Shown here: positions 1-8,523 of the stretch, in pieces
How positions within the stretch are numbered: position 1 is the first letter of the stretch
Layout of the letters: each line of letters starts with the position of its first letter
Assembly (NCBI GenBank): GCA_964427955.1
Contig: CAYRWY010000008.1
Coordinates: forward strand, 1-47,092
DNA from: JACRBK01 sp964427955
GTDB taxonomy: Bacteria > Chloroflexota > Anaerolineae > Aggregatilineales > Aggregatilineaceae
Reading direction: 5' to 3'
Length of the DNA stretch: 47,092 nucleotides
Program-made: the position numbers and the translations under genes
The notes under the pieces: model-generated
What the model saw: only the letters and a program-made list of their open reading frames with translations
Told to the model about the DNA's origin: nothing
The model's database searches: none

Positions 1-2
1 CG

Positions 3-611
3 AGCATATTGGAAGAGGCATTGATAGCCGGGGTGCTGGAATGCGTACCGGATCTGGATGCCCTGTTGGTGATCGACCAACTCGGCCCGAGTGGCATCAT
101 TTCGGCCCGCGTGCGCGACGCGCTGAACGACATGGCCAGGGATCATGCCAACAAGATCTTCATCGTCGACTCGCGCCAGCATATCGGCCTGTTCCGGCAC
201 ATGATCCTCAAGCCCAATAAGCGAGAGGCTACGCTCGCGCTTCACCCGGATCACGATCCCGCGGCCCTGGCGGAAACCGACCTGGCCGAGATTGGCCGGA
301 CGCTGTGCGCCCAGGGCAACCGGTCGGTCTACCTGACGCTCAGCCAACAAGGTGTGCTGGTCTGCGACGCCGCGTCCGCCGCGCACCTCCCGGCAGCGCC
401 CACGCGCCCGCCGCTCGACCCGGTAGGCGCGGGAGATGGCTTCATTGCCGCCCTGGCGGTATCGCTGGCCGCCCAGGCCACGCCCCTGGAAGCCGGGACC
501 GTCGCCTGCCTGGCGGCGGCAGTCGTGGTCGAAAAACTCAACCAGACCGGGACCGCTTCGCCCGCCGAAATCATCGCCCGCCACGAACTTGCCCAGGGGA
601 TGCCGCTATGA
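3..611 (+). CDS. PfkB-family sugar kinase, C-terminal part (5' end outside window)
   Basis: ATP-dependent kinase of the ribokinase/PfkB superfamily, cut by the left edge: the frame is open back to base 3, so the TTG at 9 is not taken as the start. The second PfkB signature is clear (DPVGAGDGF, bases about 417-443), with the catalytic Asp of GAGD. Upstream, the segment VDSRQHIGLFRHMILKPNKREA resembles the VDPK...TPN..E pattern of RfaE/HldE-like heptose-phosphate kinases, so a sugar-phosphate or heptose-type substrate is possible, but the substrate is not readable here. The stop overlaps the start of the HAD gene (ATGA at 608-611), which implies co-translation and a kinase/phosphatase pair on related sugar phosphates. 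Superfamily certain, substrate inferred. Confidence 0.88.
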   Translation, partial: SILEEALIAGVLECVPDLDALLVIDQLGPSGIISARVRDALNDMARDHANKIFIVDSRQHIGLFRHMILKPNKREATLALHPDHDPAALAETDLAEIGRTLCAQGNRSVYLTLSQQGVLVCDAASAAHLPAAPTRPPLDPVGAGDGFIAALAVSLAAQATPLEAGTVACLAAAVVVEKLNQTGTASPAEIIARHELAQGMPL

Positions 612-1480
612 CGTCCGAGACCCGTTTTTCCGCCGCCGACCTGGCGCCGTCTTCCTGGTTGGAAATCGCCAATCCTGCGCTGCCGCTGGGCAAGGTCCGC
701 CAGGCACTCTTCGACTTCGACGGCACGATCTCGGTGATCCGCCGGGGGTGGGAAGCCATCATGATCCCGCTGATGGTCGAAATGATCTGCGAAGGCCACC
801 CGCCACCGCCGGACCTGGAGGAAGACGTCGCCCGGTACGTGGATCAATCGACCGGGATTCTAACCATCGAACAGATGCGCTGGCTGGAGCAGGCCGTACC
901 CCGGTATGGCCTGGCGCAGCACGTCAAGACCGCCGCCGAGTACAAGAAAATCTACAACGAACGGCTCCTGGAACCGGTCCGGCGGCGACTGGCGGAGATG
1001 AACCAGCGCGGCGGACCGTCCGCTCGCGACTCGTTCATGATCGCGGGGGCCAGAGACTTCATCGCCGGGCTGCACGAGCGGGGCGTGATCCTCTCCCTGG
1101 CCAGCGGGACCGATCACCAATACGTGCTCGAAGAAGCGACGGCGCTGGGCGTGGAGAAGTATTTTGGCGACCGGATTTATGGCGCGCGTGACGATACGGA
1201 AAAATACTCTAAGGGACAGATCATCCAGCGCCTGCTCGAAGAATCCCATCTGCGCGGCGAAGAACTGCTGGTGGTAGGGGATGGTCCCGTCGAAATTCGC
1301 CTGGGCAAGACGTGGGGCGCGGTGACGCTGGGCGTCGCTGCCGACGAGGTCCAGCGGCAGGGTCTCGACGCCCACAAACACCGGCGGCTCACCAATGCCG
1401 GAGCCGACTTGATCGTGACCGATTTCCTGCATCACGCGGATCTCGTGCAGTACTTCGTCGGGGGGCGTAAAACCGACTGA
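608..1480 (+). CDS. HAD-superfamily phosphatase
   Basis: Haloacid-dehalogenase-type hydrolase of 290 residues, probably a cytoplasmic phosphatase. All four HAD motifs can be read in order: motif I FDFDGT near residue 36, motif II as SLASGTD near residue 160, motif III Lys in EKYSKGQ near residue 198 and motif IV VVGDGPVEI near residue 219. About 110 residues between motifs I and II form a helical C1-type cap. The ATG at 608 is chosen because it overlaps the kinase stop as ATGA; the frame runs open further upstream, but that part is antisense-like sequence within the kinase gene. The substrate is unknown; sugar phosphates are the natural guess from the neighbour. Confidence 0.87.
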   Translation: MTSETRFSAADLAPSSWLEIANPALPLGKVRQALFDFDGTISVIRRGWEAIMIPLMVEMICEGHPPPPDLEEDVARYVDQSTGILTIEQMRWLEQAVPRYGLAQHVKTAAEYKKIYNERLLEPVRRRLAEMNQRGGPSARDSFMIAGARDFIAGLHERGVILSLASGTDHQYVLEEATALGVEKYFGDRIYGARDDTEKYSKGQIIQRLLEESHLRGEELLVVGDGPVEIRLGKTWGAVTLGVAADEVQRQGLDAHKHRRLTNAGADLIVTDFLHHADLVQYFVGGRKTD

Positions 1481-1518
1481 TCCACTAAATCACCCAGGGG
1501 GATGAACCTCACCCCTGG

Positions 1519-1545
1519 CCCCTCTCCAGGCAAGCTGGAGAGGGG
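1519..1545. repeat. Perfect 11-bp inverted repeat, dispersed-type intergenic hairpin
   Basis: Arms 1519-1529 and 1535-1545 (cccctctccag / ctggagagggg) are perfectly complementary around a 5-base loop. It lies just after the HAD stop and could help terminate that operon, but no T-tract follows. A sequence-related hairpin with 12-bp arms and the same loop size occurs at 17680-17708, so this may be a dispersed intergenic element. Confidence 0.6.
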
Positions 1546-1614
1546 AACAAGCAGATTCGCTCTCCTCCGTAGCCTCGAGTTAATCGCTGAAAGGTAAGCA
1601 TTCCTAACGATCAG

Positions 1615-1649
1615 AAAAAACACCGCTCGTGGGGTTCCGCGAGCGGTGT
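1615..1649 (-). terminator. Rho-independent terminator of the SPFH/aminotransferase-fusion operon
   Basis: Perfect 10-bp stem with arms 1620-1629 and 1640-1649 (acaccgctcg / cgagcggtgt) and a 10-base loop. On the minus strand the stem is followed by a run of T opposite the A-run at 1615-1620. It begins 7 bases after the stop of the giant minus-strand gene, the expected place for its terminator. Confidence 0.85.
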
Positions 1650-1656
1650 GAAGCTG

Positions 1657-4600
1657 CTAGCCGTTTTCGCCTGCCAGGCGGGCAATCTGGAGCACGCAGT
1701 GCCGGGCCAGGTTCTGCTTTTCGGGCGGCAGCGCGCTCTCCTCGATATGCGCGATGCGCTCGACGTCATTCATGGCGCGGATGATGCTGACGGGCATCTC
1801 CAGGTTGCCGCCGGTGAAGGAACTCAGGTACTCGATCACCCCCATCAAGAAGCCGCGCATTTCGTCGTCCGCGCGGGCCGTGCGGAAGAAGCCCGCCAGG
1901 ACCGGAGACAGCTTAGGGCCTTGAAGGGGGGATGGCGCCGCACTGAAGGAGCGCACCGCCGCGAAGGAGTACAGCGCGTTGGCCAACTCGGCAAAGCTGC
2001 GCACACGCTGGTAGATCGATTCTCCGAACACGTCCCAGATGATCGAGCGCCAGTAGTGAATCTCCTGGGGAACCTGGAGCAGCCGGGTCACCTCGGCCTG
2101 CCACTCATCCGCGATGGTCCCGGAGACGTCGTCCAGCATGACGTCGATGTCGGTGTTGAACAGGTCTTTTTGCAGCAGGACCGCGAGATCGGGCCGGAGC
2201 GTCGGCAGCAGGTCGGGCACGAATACGCCGTTGGTGAAAAACTCACTGACGTTCACGCCATGACAGCGCAGAAGTTCCTGTTGGAAGAGCGGCAGATACC
2301 GCTGCAAGGCGTCGTTGTCTTCACGCAGCGCCACAAAGGCGGAGTTGCCTGCCGGGAAGGCTGTTTCGATCTTTTGGAGGAATACGCCCTTGCGATCCTG
2401 GTAGACGCGCAGGGTGTTCAGAATCTCGTACACCGGCAGACGCGGCAGCAGACGCTCGGCGATCATGCGCTCCTGCTCGGCGGGCACGAACGCTTTTTGG
2501 GCGAAGCGTTCCAGGGCGCGGAACAGCCCGGTCGTCAACTGGTTGACCCCCAGGATCGCCGTCTGGGCCTGGTTATGCGAGATCGCGCGCAGCAAACTGC
2601 CCTGCTTGGCCAGCGGGATGATTTCGGCGATGTTGGCCAGGATGCGCTGGCCGCGCTCGGCTCCCGACCCCAGGGTGCGGCGGCTGGTCGGGCGGTCGCG
2701 CAGTTGCGGGACGGACCGGCCAATGAAGTAGGAAATGATGTGCAGGCCGAGTACGTCTTCTTCCCGACCGTAGAGGATGTGCCGGAAGCTATCGGTCAGT
2801 TCATCAAGAAACTGCTCGTAGACGGCCTCTTTGGTCCCAAACGTCAGGCGCTCCAGTTCTTGCAGGCTGCGGCTGGGCGCGATCAGGCGGCTCTCGCCCG
2901 CCGTCTCGGCAGCGCGGATCAGATCGCGACGGTGGATCGCCTGCGATTCCCGCACGTGATAGAGCAGGCTAACGAAATCACTCACCGGCAAGAAGCGCAG
3001 CCGCTCGGACAGGTTGCTCTGGAAGGTCCGCAGCTCGCCGCCCAGGAAAACGCCTTGCAGCGGGGTGACCGCGTAAGCCGTGCTTTTGCGCGCGGCAGCC
3101 ATCAGGTGCTCGGCAAAACGATGCTTGTTGCTGGCGGAGTTCTGGAAGGCATGGACCCCGGCGACCACCGAATAGTAGCCACCCTGGCGCTGCATCGGTT
3201 CGCCGCTGCCCATTTTGATGCGCACGTCTTCCGCGCAGCCATGCTCAACCAGCCACGACTGGAGGTCGTACTTGGCCTTCTGGTACAGGTACGCCCCGGT
3301 CGCCTGGCTCACCTGCTGGCTCAGGTCGGACCCGGCGATAAATACCTCGGCGATGATCTCGCTGAAACGGCTTTGGGGAGACTGGGCCGTCTGGCGGCTT
3401 TGGGTCGCGTAATCCCAGATGGAATCCAGATACGCACGGATATTCTTGACCGACTCAAGCTCCTCGAACAGCGGAATCAGCCAGATGGAAGGCAGATCGG
3501 CTGAGGGGTTATCCCGGTGTTCCTGCTCCAACTGGGTGCGCATCTTGCGGTCGAGCGAAATCAGCGCCTCTGGCCTGGTGGACAGGCTGATCTGCATGGC
3601 CAGGGCCAGACCCGGATTGCCGTATTTTCCGGACACGGTGTTAAGCTCGTGCATGTTGTACACCGTGGTATCGACGGCAAACTGATCGCGCGCCGTGATC
3701 ATGGACTGCTGGATGCGTGGGGTGATGACGACCCGTTGGAGGATGTCCTGGAAGCCGACCACTTCGCGCAGCAGGCGTTCAGACGTGCGGTGGGTCTGGA
3801 TGGCGGGGATCAAGGCATACAACTGCTTGCGCAACTGCTTGTTCAGCCCGAAATAGTATTCCAGCGTCTGGTGCCGTTCCTGCCGCATTTCGAGCATCTT
3901 TTGCTCGTAGCGGTCGTTATGCTGCCACAACACGCGGGCCGGATCGCGGCGCAAATGCAGGCGCGTGGACAGGCGGTGCACGGTGGTCGTTTCCATCGAA
4001 AACGGCAGAATACCGCGATAGCGCCGCTCAAGCTGGTGTGTCAGTTGGGTGATAGCATTCAGCAGCTCGGTGAAACGTTGGTTGCGTTGCGCCAGCCGAT
4101 CCAGCTCCGAGAGCAGATCGGAACTCACGGCCACGTCCGGGTCGGCCTGCCGCAGCAGTCCCAGAATGCGCGCCATGCGCCGCACATTCTCCATCACCAC
4201 CGCCGCCACCAACTGGTGACCCTGCCCCGAAGGCCGGTTGCTCCCGTCCCAATCACTCCAAAAGGAGAGGAAAGACGTCTGCGAGGTGTCGGTGAACAGC
4301 TCGGTATACTGCTCGCCCGCCGTCAAGGCCGCGAGGTCCAGCAGGATTTCGTCGGCCTCTTGCTGGGACGAAATGCTGACATTCAGTCCTAAATATTCTT
4401 TCAGCAGTTCTTCAGCGGCCCGCCCGATCAACGCCTGCCCCACCGGCTGCCCGGCGATCAACGCCTTCAAAATGGCATCCAGGGCCAGTTCGGCCTGGAG
4501 AGAGTACATCTGGGTCGGATGCACGGTCCGGTCGTAGGAGCGCAGCCGGAACAACTCCTGGCGGCGCGACAGCGAATCCTTCATGAATTCGCGCTGCAAC

Positions 4601-7272
4601 CGCTCCGCCAGCCGCTTGCCGCCATCGCCCAGGGCCTGGCGCATGAGTTCGTCGCTGATGAGCGCCCGATCAAACAACCGGGTACGGAAGATGTCCAGCC
4701 GGGCCGGGGCGTACTCCCGCTCGAACTCGCGCCAGACCTGACGTTCGTCGAGCAGCGGCATGGACACCAGGCGGCGGTAGGCGCGATGGTTGGCGCATTC
4801 GTGCAGGATGCGCGCCGAGATGGTATCGATGGCATGGGCGAGTTCCGAGGACCGGAGGCTGGGACTTTCCGCCGTCCGGAACGACAACTGCTTGCGGTTA
4901 TAGCGGGCGTCTTCGTTGGCGATCAGGCGGTTCAGATCGATCAACAGGCGGCGGGTCTTGGCGAGCAGGACTTCGGCATTATCCACGCCGCCCAGGGTCA
5001 GGCGGAAGGTCGTCCGGCCCGTTTCGTAGCCTTTTTCGGTGCGTGCGAAGGTCGCCAGCGGCAGCAGACCGATCCCACGCCGGGCCAATGACGCGGACAG
5101 CCAGTCCAGCGACAGGCCGGGCGGCAGCGTCTCGACGTGCAGCAGCGGGTACATGCTGCCGACCGGGGGAATGATCACCAGCCCAAAGGGATTACGATCC
5201 CGCGGGAGATTCTCGACGGCAGTCAGCAGCGCCCGGGTGCGTTCGGCAAAGAGGGCGTTGCGCAGGTGCCAGTAGGTTCGGACGGACTGCGTCGTCCCGC
5301 GATAGAACAGGTAACAGATCAGGACGGCGGCGATATTGGGCAGAATGGAATCATTGACCGCCTCGAACCGCTGCCGCAGTTCCCGATCCCGGATTTCCAC
5401 GACGGCGAGCCGGGCGCCAGCCAGGCAGTCGGTCTTCGACATCGAATGGACCGTGATGACGCGGTCCGCATGGTGCTCGTCGGCGGCCCCCAGCCACACC
5501 AATTCCGCGGTAAGCTGGCGCAGCGTCTTGATCTCAGGCAGATCGTTGACCGGGGCCACATTCTGGTACGCCAGGTCGTCGATCAGGTAGATGCCGCGCT
5601 CCAGGCAGTAGACGATCAGCCTGCGAACCGCGTCTTCGGCGAACACGCGCCCGGTGGCGTTGTGGGGATTATTGAGAGCCACCGCGCCGCGCTGCGGCCA
5701 CGAGGGATCGCGGCGGCAGAGATCCTCTAACTTGTCGATGATGGCGTCGGTATCCAGTTCCAGCGTCTCGGTCAGCGGCACGGCATAGACCACCGGGAAG
5801 CACTGCTCGTAAGACCAGCTCAAGTCCGGGATCACAACCTCGGAGATTCCGCAGTGAAAGCCGATGATGCCCAACACGGTGCGGGACGAACCGCTCACGA
5901 CCATGCAGGATTCCGGCTCATACTGCGGCTGGTGCTTGACAAAGACGCTCAGGTAACTGCGCTGAAGCGCCTGGTAAGTCTCGGGTTGGTGGAGGTTGTC
6001 GATCACCAGATCGAGAAGATCGCCAGCCTCCAGCCCGGCAAACTCATCCAGAATCTGGGACTTCCACGCGCTCTGCATCCGGCGTGAAAACCAGGTGGCT
6101 TTTTCTTCCAACGCGCCCAACGAATGCTCGAGGGTCTGGGCGTGATCGTCCAGGAGGGCTTGCAGACGCCGCCCGGCATGATCGACCAGGTGCGGGAGCG
6201 CCGTCAGAGTCGCGCCGTTCAGCGTCAGCCCTTCGAAGGACGGCCTGGCGTCCGGGATGGACGACGCCGACACCTCCGTGGGAGCAGCCAACTGCTGGCC
6301 GAGCACGAAACTCAGAAACTCAACTTCGGACGCAGAAGGGGTGCCCTTCAGGTTGAAATGGACGTTTTCAACGGCGCTCAGAAAATCGGCATTGCCGACC
6401 AGGAAGACGGTTGGCAGGGCGTGCAGTTGCGGCGAGAAGATCGCCGGGGTCAGCAGCCGGACCACGCGCTGGACCAGTTTGGCTTCGCGCGCCAGTGAAA
6501 GGTGGTTCGGCGCATTGTTGGCTTCGATGAAGAAGAGCGGATTGTCAACGCTCATCAAGCGCAAGCGGCGCCGCGTGATCTCCCCCGGGATGCAGCCCAG
6601 CACGACGAAGGTCGGGGTCTGGGGATGATCGGCCAGCAATTGTTCGATCCGTTCGCACGCCGACTGCTCGTCGATGGGCAGGTCTTCGAACACCAGACCG
6701 GGGATCGCCTTGAAGGGCGGCAGCAGGTCATAACTGTAACACAGGATATGAGCCGGCAGCACTTCCAGGCGCGAGGACAGCATGAACAACACGACGCGCA
6801 GCGTTTCCTGGATTCCACCGGAGGCCAGGATGATTTCGCGCCTGCCGGATTGTTCGCCGTTATCGTAATGCAGCGACTCCTGCTGGTGCTCCATCCACGA
6901 GCAGAAGGATTTGATCAGCGGATGGGGCGCTTTGGAGGAATATCCCCCCCGCGGGGCATAGGGGGCGCTCTTCTGGATCACACGGATCAGAAACTCCAGC
7001 TTGGGTTTGTCCGCCGCCTCCCACCCCAAAAACTCCAGAAGTTCATCCGGGTGGGCATCATTCAATTCTTCCTGATGAATGTCGAGGCCGAGGGCCGTGC
7101 GCAAGAAAGCCGAAGAGAGACGGGGGTCCTGGAGCGGATTCCCGATGTGAAAGTTGATGCGCTCTTCGGGGGGCACGGGCGCCGCGGCGGTCGTTTCGCT
7201 GACTTCGGAAACGCGCGCCGCCCGGACCGGCTTCAGACGGAAGAGATCGTTCGAATCAGAAAGATGAGGCAT
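1657..7272 (-). CDS. Giant fusion: degenerate aminotransferase - class I aminotransferase - PEP-carboxylase-like domain (1871 aa)
   Basis: Three regions are seen. Residues about 40-330 follow the class I aminotransferase plan (SGGIQETL near 151) but lack the PLP lysine; by eye Gln282 takes its place. Residues about 400-780 are a complete PLP domain: SGSSRTVLG near 460, NNPHNATGR 534-542, IDDLAYQ near 564, SMSKT with the PLP Lys613, and Arg757 in TTFRLTLGG. Residues about 800-1871 align by eye with bacterial PEP carboxylase: TVHPTQ 916-921 (family TAHPTE), SFWSDWDGSNR 1003-1013 (family SWMGGDRDGN), IPLFEELE 1266-1273, FIAGSD 1311-1316, GSGEPMQRQGG 1355-1365 at the GRGG..GRGG loop, RPTSRR 1527-1532, and an Asn-Gly C-terminus. 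Several classical active-site residues differ, so carboxylase activity is uncertain. Inference: PEP to oxaloacetate to aspartate in one chain. No strong ribosome-binding site precedes the ATG at 7272. It lies 55 bases behind the SPFH gene and is probably co-transcribed. Confidence 0.72.
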   Translation of the reverse strand: MPHLSDSNDLFRLKPVRAARVSEVSETTAAAPVPPEERINFHIGNPLQDPRLSSAFLRTALGLDIHQEELNDAHPDELLEFLGWEAADKPKLEFLIRVIQKSAPYAPRGGYSSKAPHPLIKSFCSWMEHQQESLHYDNGEQSGRREIILASGGIQETLRVVLFMLSSRLEVLPAHILCYSYDLLPPFKAIPGLVFEDLPIDEQSACERIEQLLADHPQTPTFVVLGCIPGEITRRRLRLMSVDNPLFFIEANNAPNHLSLAREAKLVQRVVRLLTPAIFSPQLHALPTVFLVGNADFLSAVENVHFNLKGTPSASEVEFLSFVLGQQLAAPTEVSASSIPDARPSFEGLTLNGATLTALPHLVDHAGRRLQALLDDHAQTLEHSLGALEEKATWFSRRMQSAWKSQILDEFAGLEAGDLLDLVIDNLHQPETYQALQRSYLSVFVKHQPQYEPESCMVVSGSSRTVLGIIGFHCGISEVVIPDLSWSYEQCFPVVYAVPLTETLELDTDAIIDKLEDLCRRDPSWPQRGAVALNNPHNATGRVFAEDAVRRLIVYCLERGIYLIDDLAYQNVAPVNDLPEIKTLRQLTAELVWLGAADEHHADRVITVHSMSKTDCLAGARLAVVEIRDRELRQRFEAVNDSILPNIAAVLICYLFYRGTTQSVRTYWHLRNALFAERTRALLTAVENLPRDRNPFGLVIIPPVGSMYPLLHVETLPPGLSLDWLSASLARRGIGLLPLATFARTEKGYETGRTTFRLTLGGVDNAEVLLAKTRRLLIDLNRLIANEDARYNRKQLSFRTAESPSLRSSELAHAIDTISARILHECANHRAYRRLVSMPLLDERQVWREFEREYAPARLDIFRTRLFDRALISDELMRQALGDGGKRLAERLQREFMKDSLSRRQELFRLRSYDRTVHPTQMYSLQAELALDAILKALIAGQPVGQALIGRAAEELLKEYLGLNVSISSQQEADEILLDLAALTAGEQYTELFTDTSQTSFLSFWSDWDGSNRPSGQGHQLVAAVVMENVRRMARILGLLRQADPDVAVSSDLLSELDRLAQRNQRFTELLNAITQLTHQLERRYRGILPFSMETTTVHRLSTRLHLRRDPARVLWQHNDRYEQKMLEMRQERHQTLEYYFGLNKQLRKQLYALIPAIQTHRTSERLLREVVGFQDILQRVVITPRIQQSMITARDQFAVDTTVYNMHELNTVSGKYGNPGLALAMQISLSTRPEALISLDRKMRTQLEQEHRDNPSADLPSIWLIPLFEELESVKNIRAYLDSIWDYATQSRQTAQSPQSRFSEIIAEVFIAGSDLSQQVSQATGAYLYQKAKYDLQSWLVEHGCAEDVRIKMGSGEPMQRQGGYYSVVAGVHAFQNSASNKHRFAEHLMAAARKSTAYAVTPLQGVFLGGELRTFQSNLSERLRFLPVSDFVSLLYHVRESQAIHRRDLIRAAETAGESRLIAPSRSLQELERLTFGTKEAVYEQFLDELTDSFRHILYGREEDVLGLHIISYFIGRSVPQLRDRPTSRRTLGSGAERGQRILANIAEIIPLAKQGSLLRAISHNQAQTAILGVNQLTTGLFRALERFAQKAFVPAEQERMIAERLLPRLPVYEILNTLRVYQDRKGVFLQKIETAFPAGNSAFVALREDNDALQRYLPLFQQELLRCHGVNVSEFFTNGVFVPDLLPTLRPDLAVLLQKDLFNTDIDVMLDDVSGTIADEWQAEVTRLLQVPQEIHYWRSIIWDVFGESIYQRVRSFAELANALYSFAAVRSFSAAPSPLQGPKLSPVLAGFFRTARADDEMRGFLMGVIEYLSSFTGGNLEMPVSIIRAMNDVERIAHIEESALPPEKQNLARHCVLQIARLAGENG

Positions 7273-7327
7273 GGGATGGCACTCGCTTGAACCAGGACTG
7301 GCAGGCTTCGGTTACCACTGCCTCAAA

Positions 7328-8299
7328 CTAAGTCTCGTCCTTGGATTCCAGTTCTTTTTGAAGCAGATTCCGGAACAAGGTATAAAGCGCCGACCCATTG
7401 GCGAGTTCCTGGGGCGTCAAGGAGATGACGGTCCGGGCATTCTTCAAGTTCTGACTCGCTTCGGCCAGCCGGGCTGCCTGGGGGGTCAACATCAACAGTT
7501 CCGGATTACGGCTGAGAATCTCCAGTTCTTCTTTTTCAAACGCCAGACGCAGACGGCTACGCGCCAATTCGTCCTCGATGCGCTGGCGAGCCAACTCTGA
7601 ATCGCTTTCGAACTGGGCTTTCTTCAGTTCGGACCGCTTCAATTCGAGGGTATGTTCCATTTCGGCGATTTCTTCGTCGGCCTTGTACTTGGCTTTGGCC
7701 GCGACCACGCGCGCCTGTTGGTTCAACTGCTCGGTTTGTTCGAGCAGGCGGGCTTCTTCTTGCTGGCTCAGCGCGTCGGAGATTTTCGGGTCCGCGGGTT
7801 CCAGCGATTGGACGGTCAGCGAGATCAGTTCCACGCCGAATTTTTCTTCGATGACGGTCAGATGCTCATCCAGGTGATGCAATGTCGCCGCCGAGGTAAT
7901 GGCATTGATGTCCGCCCGCTCGGTGTATTCCTTGACCAGCCCTTGCAGCATCAGCCCGACCTGATCCACCGCACGCGCGACCGCCTCACCATCCCAACCA
8001 CCGACACGGATCAGGGCCTGGATATGATCAAGGGAGGGAGCGGCGGAGCCTACGAGCTTGATGCGCAGCGCCAGATTGCCGACGGCAGCGGCCTCGATGT
8101 TCAGTTGAAGAGGGCAGGTCGTGCGCTTCAGCGGAAGACTGAAGTGACGCGGATACAGCAGCCCTTTGCGGATGCCAATCTGGCCATTCGACTCATACAA
8201 CACAATGACATCCGGCTGCCGGACACGATATTCGAAGAGTGCAGCCAGCAGGCCGCCCACAACTAAAATGCCGATAACAACACCTGGGATAAGTTCCAT
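7328..8299 (-). CDS. SPFH/Band-7 (flotillin-like) membrane protein
   Basis: Membrane-anchored scaffold-type protein of 323 residues. One N-terminal hydrophobic helix (residues about 4-22) is followed by an SPFH-type beta/alpha domain to about residue 170, with a segment near residue 140 (EKFGVELISLTVQSLEP) typical of the family. A long charged coiled coil then runs from about 175 to 260 (alternating E, K, Q, A and R). SPFH proteins oligomerise at the membrane and organise microdomains or partner proteins. The ATG at 8299 has a good upstream AGAGG. It is the first gene of the operon with the giant aminotransferase/PEPC-like fusion, which suggests that it may tether or assemble that protein at the membrane; this is inference. 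Confidence 0.85.
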   Translation of the reverse strand: MELIPGVVIGILVVGGLLAALFEYRVRQPDVIVLYESNGQIGIRKGLLYPRHFSLPLKRTTCPLQLNIEAAAVGNLALRIKLVGSAAPSLDHIQALIRVGGWDGEAVARAVDQVGLMLQGLVKEYTERADINAITSAATLHHLDEHLTVIEEKFGVELISLTVQSLEPADPKISDALSQQEEARLLEQTEQLNQQARVVAAKAKYKADEEIAEMEHTLELKRSELKKAQFESDSELARQRIEDELARSRLRLAFEKEELEILSRNPELLMLTPQAARLAEASQNLKNARTVISLTPQELANGSALYTLFRNLLQKELESKDET

Positions 8300-8441
8300 A
8301 TATTCATACCTCTGGCAGGGGCATTCCTGGCTGCGATTGGTGCCCTAAGACAACTGGCGGCTGATCAACAGTGCTAGAAGCTGATCGAGCGCCTATCCGG
8401 TTATCCGTGAAAAGGGTGGTTAGGGACCTTGACTGTGAACG

Positions 8442-8470
8442 ATTATACTCGAATGCCGAGAATCCGTCAT
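8442..8470 (-). promoter_or_regulatory. Sigma-70-type promoter for the SPFH/fusion operon
   Basis: On the minus strand a perfect TATAAT (8447-8442) lies 17 bases after ATGACG (8470-8465; 4 of 6 matches to TTGACA). It is 143 bases or more upstream of the SPFH start, giving a 5' leader of roughly 135 nt in which I recognise no riboswitch. The rest of 8300-8523 shows only a short 6-bp hairpin at 8474-8489. Confidence 0.6.
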
Positions 8471-8523
8471 CGTCGATTTGCTCAAATCGCCCCTGACAGC
8501 CGCCAGAATGCCCCCCGATGAGA

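Noticed and set aside
1648..3504. Plus-strand open frame of 618 codons opposite the giant minus-strand gene
   Set aside because: Composition is that of an antisense shadow (Arg, Gln, His and Gly rich, no family motif), and the opposite strand encodes clear PEP-carboxylase-like and aminotransferase motifs.
8300..8440. Possible riboswitch in the long leader of the SPFH operon
   Set aside because: No recognisable conserved core or terminator/antiterminator pair could be found by eye.
8474..8489. Short hairpin cgattt/aaatcg as a terminator of the M23-like gene
   Set aside because: Only 6 bp with a 4-base loop and no T-run on the minus strand; such hairpins are expected by chance.
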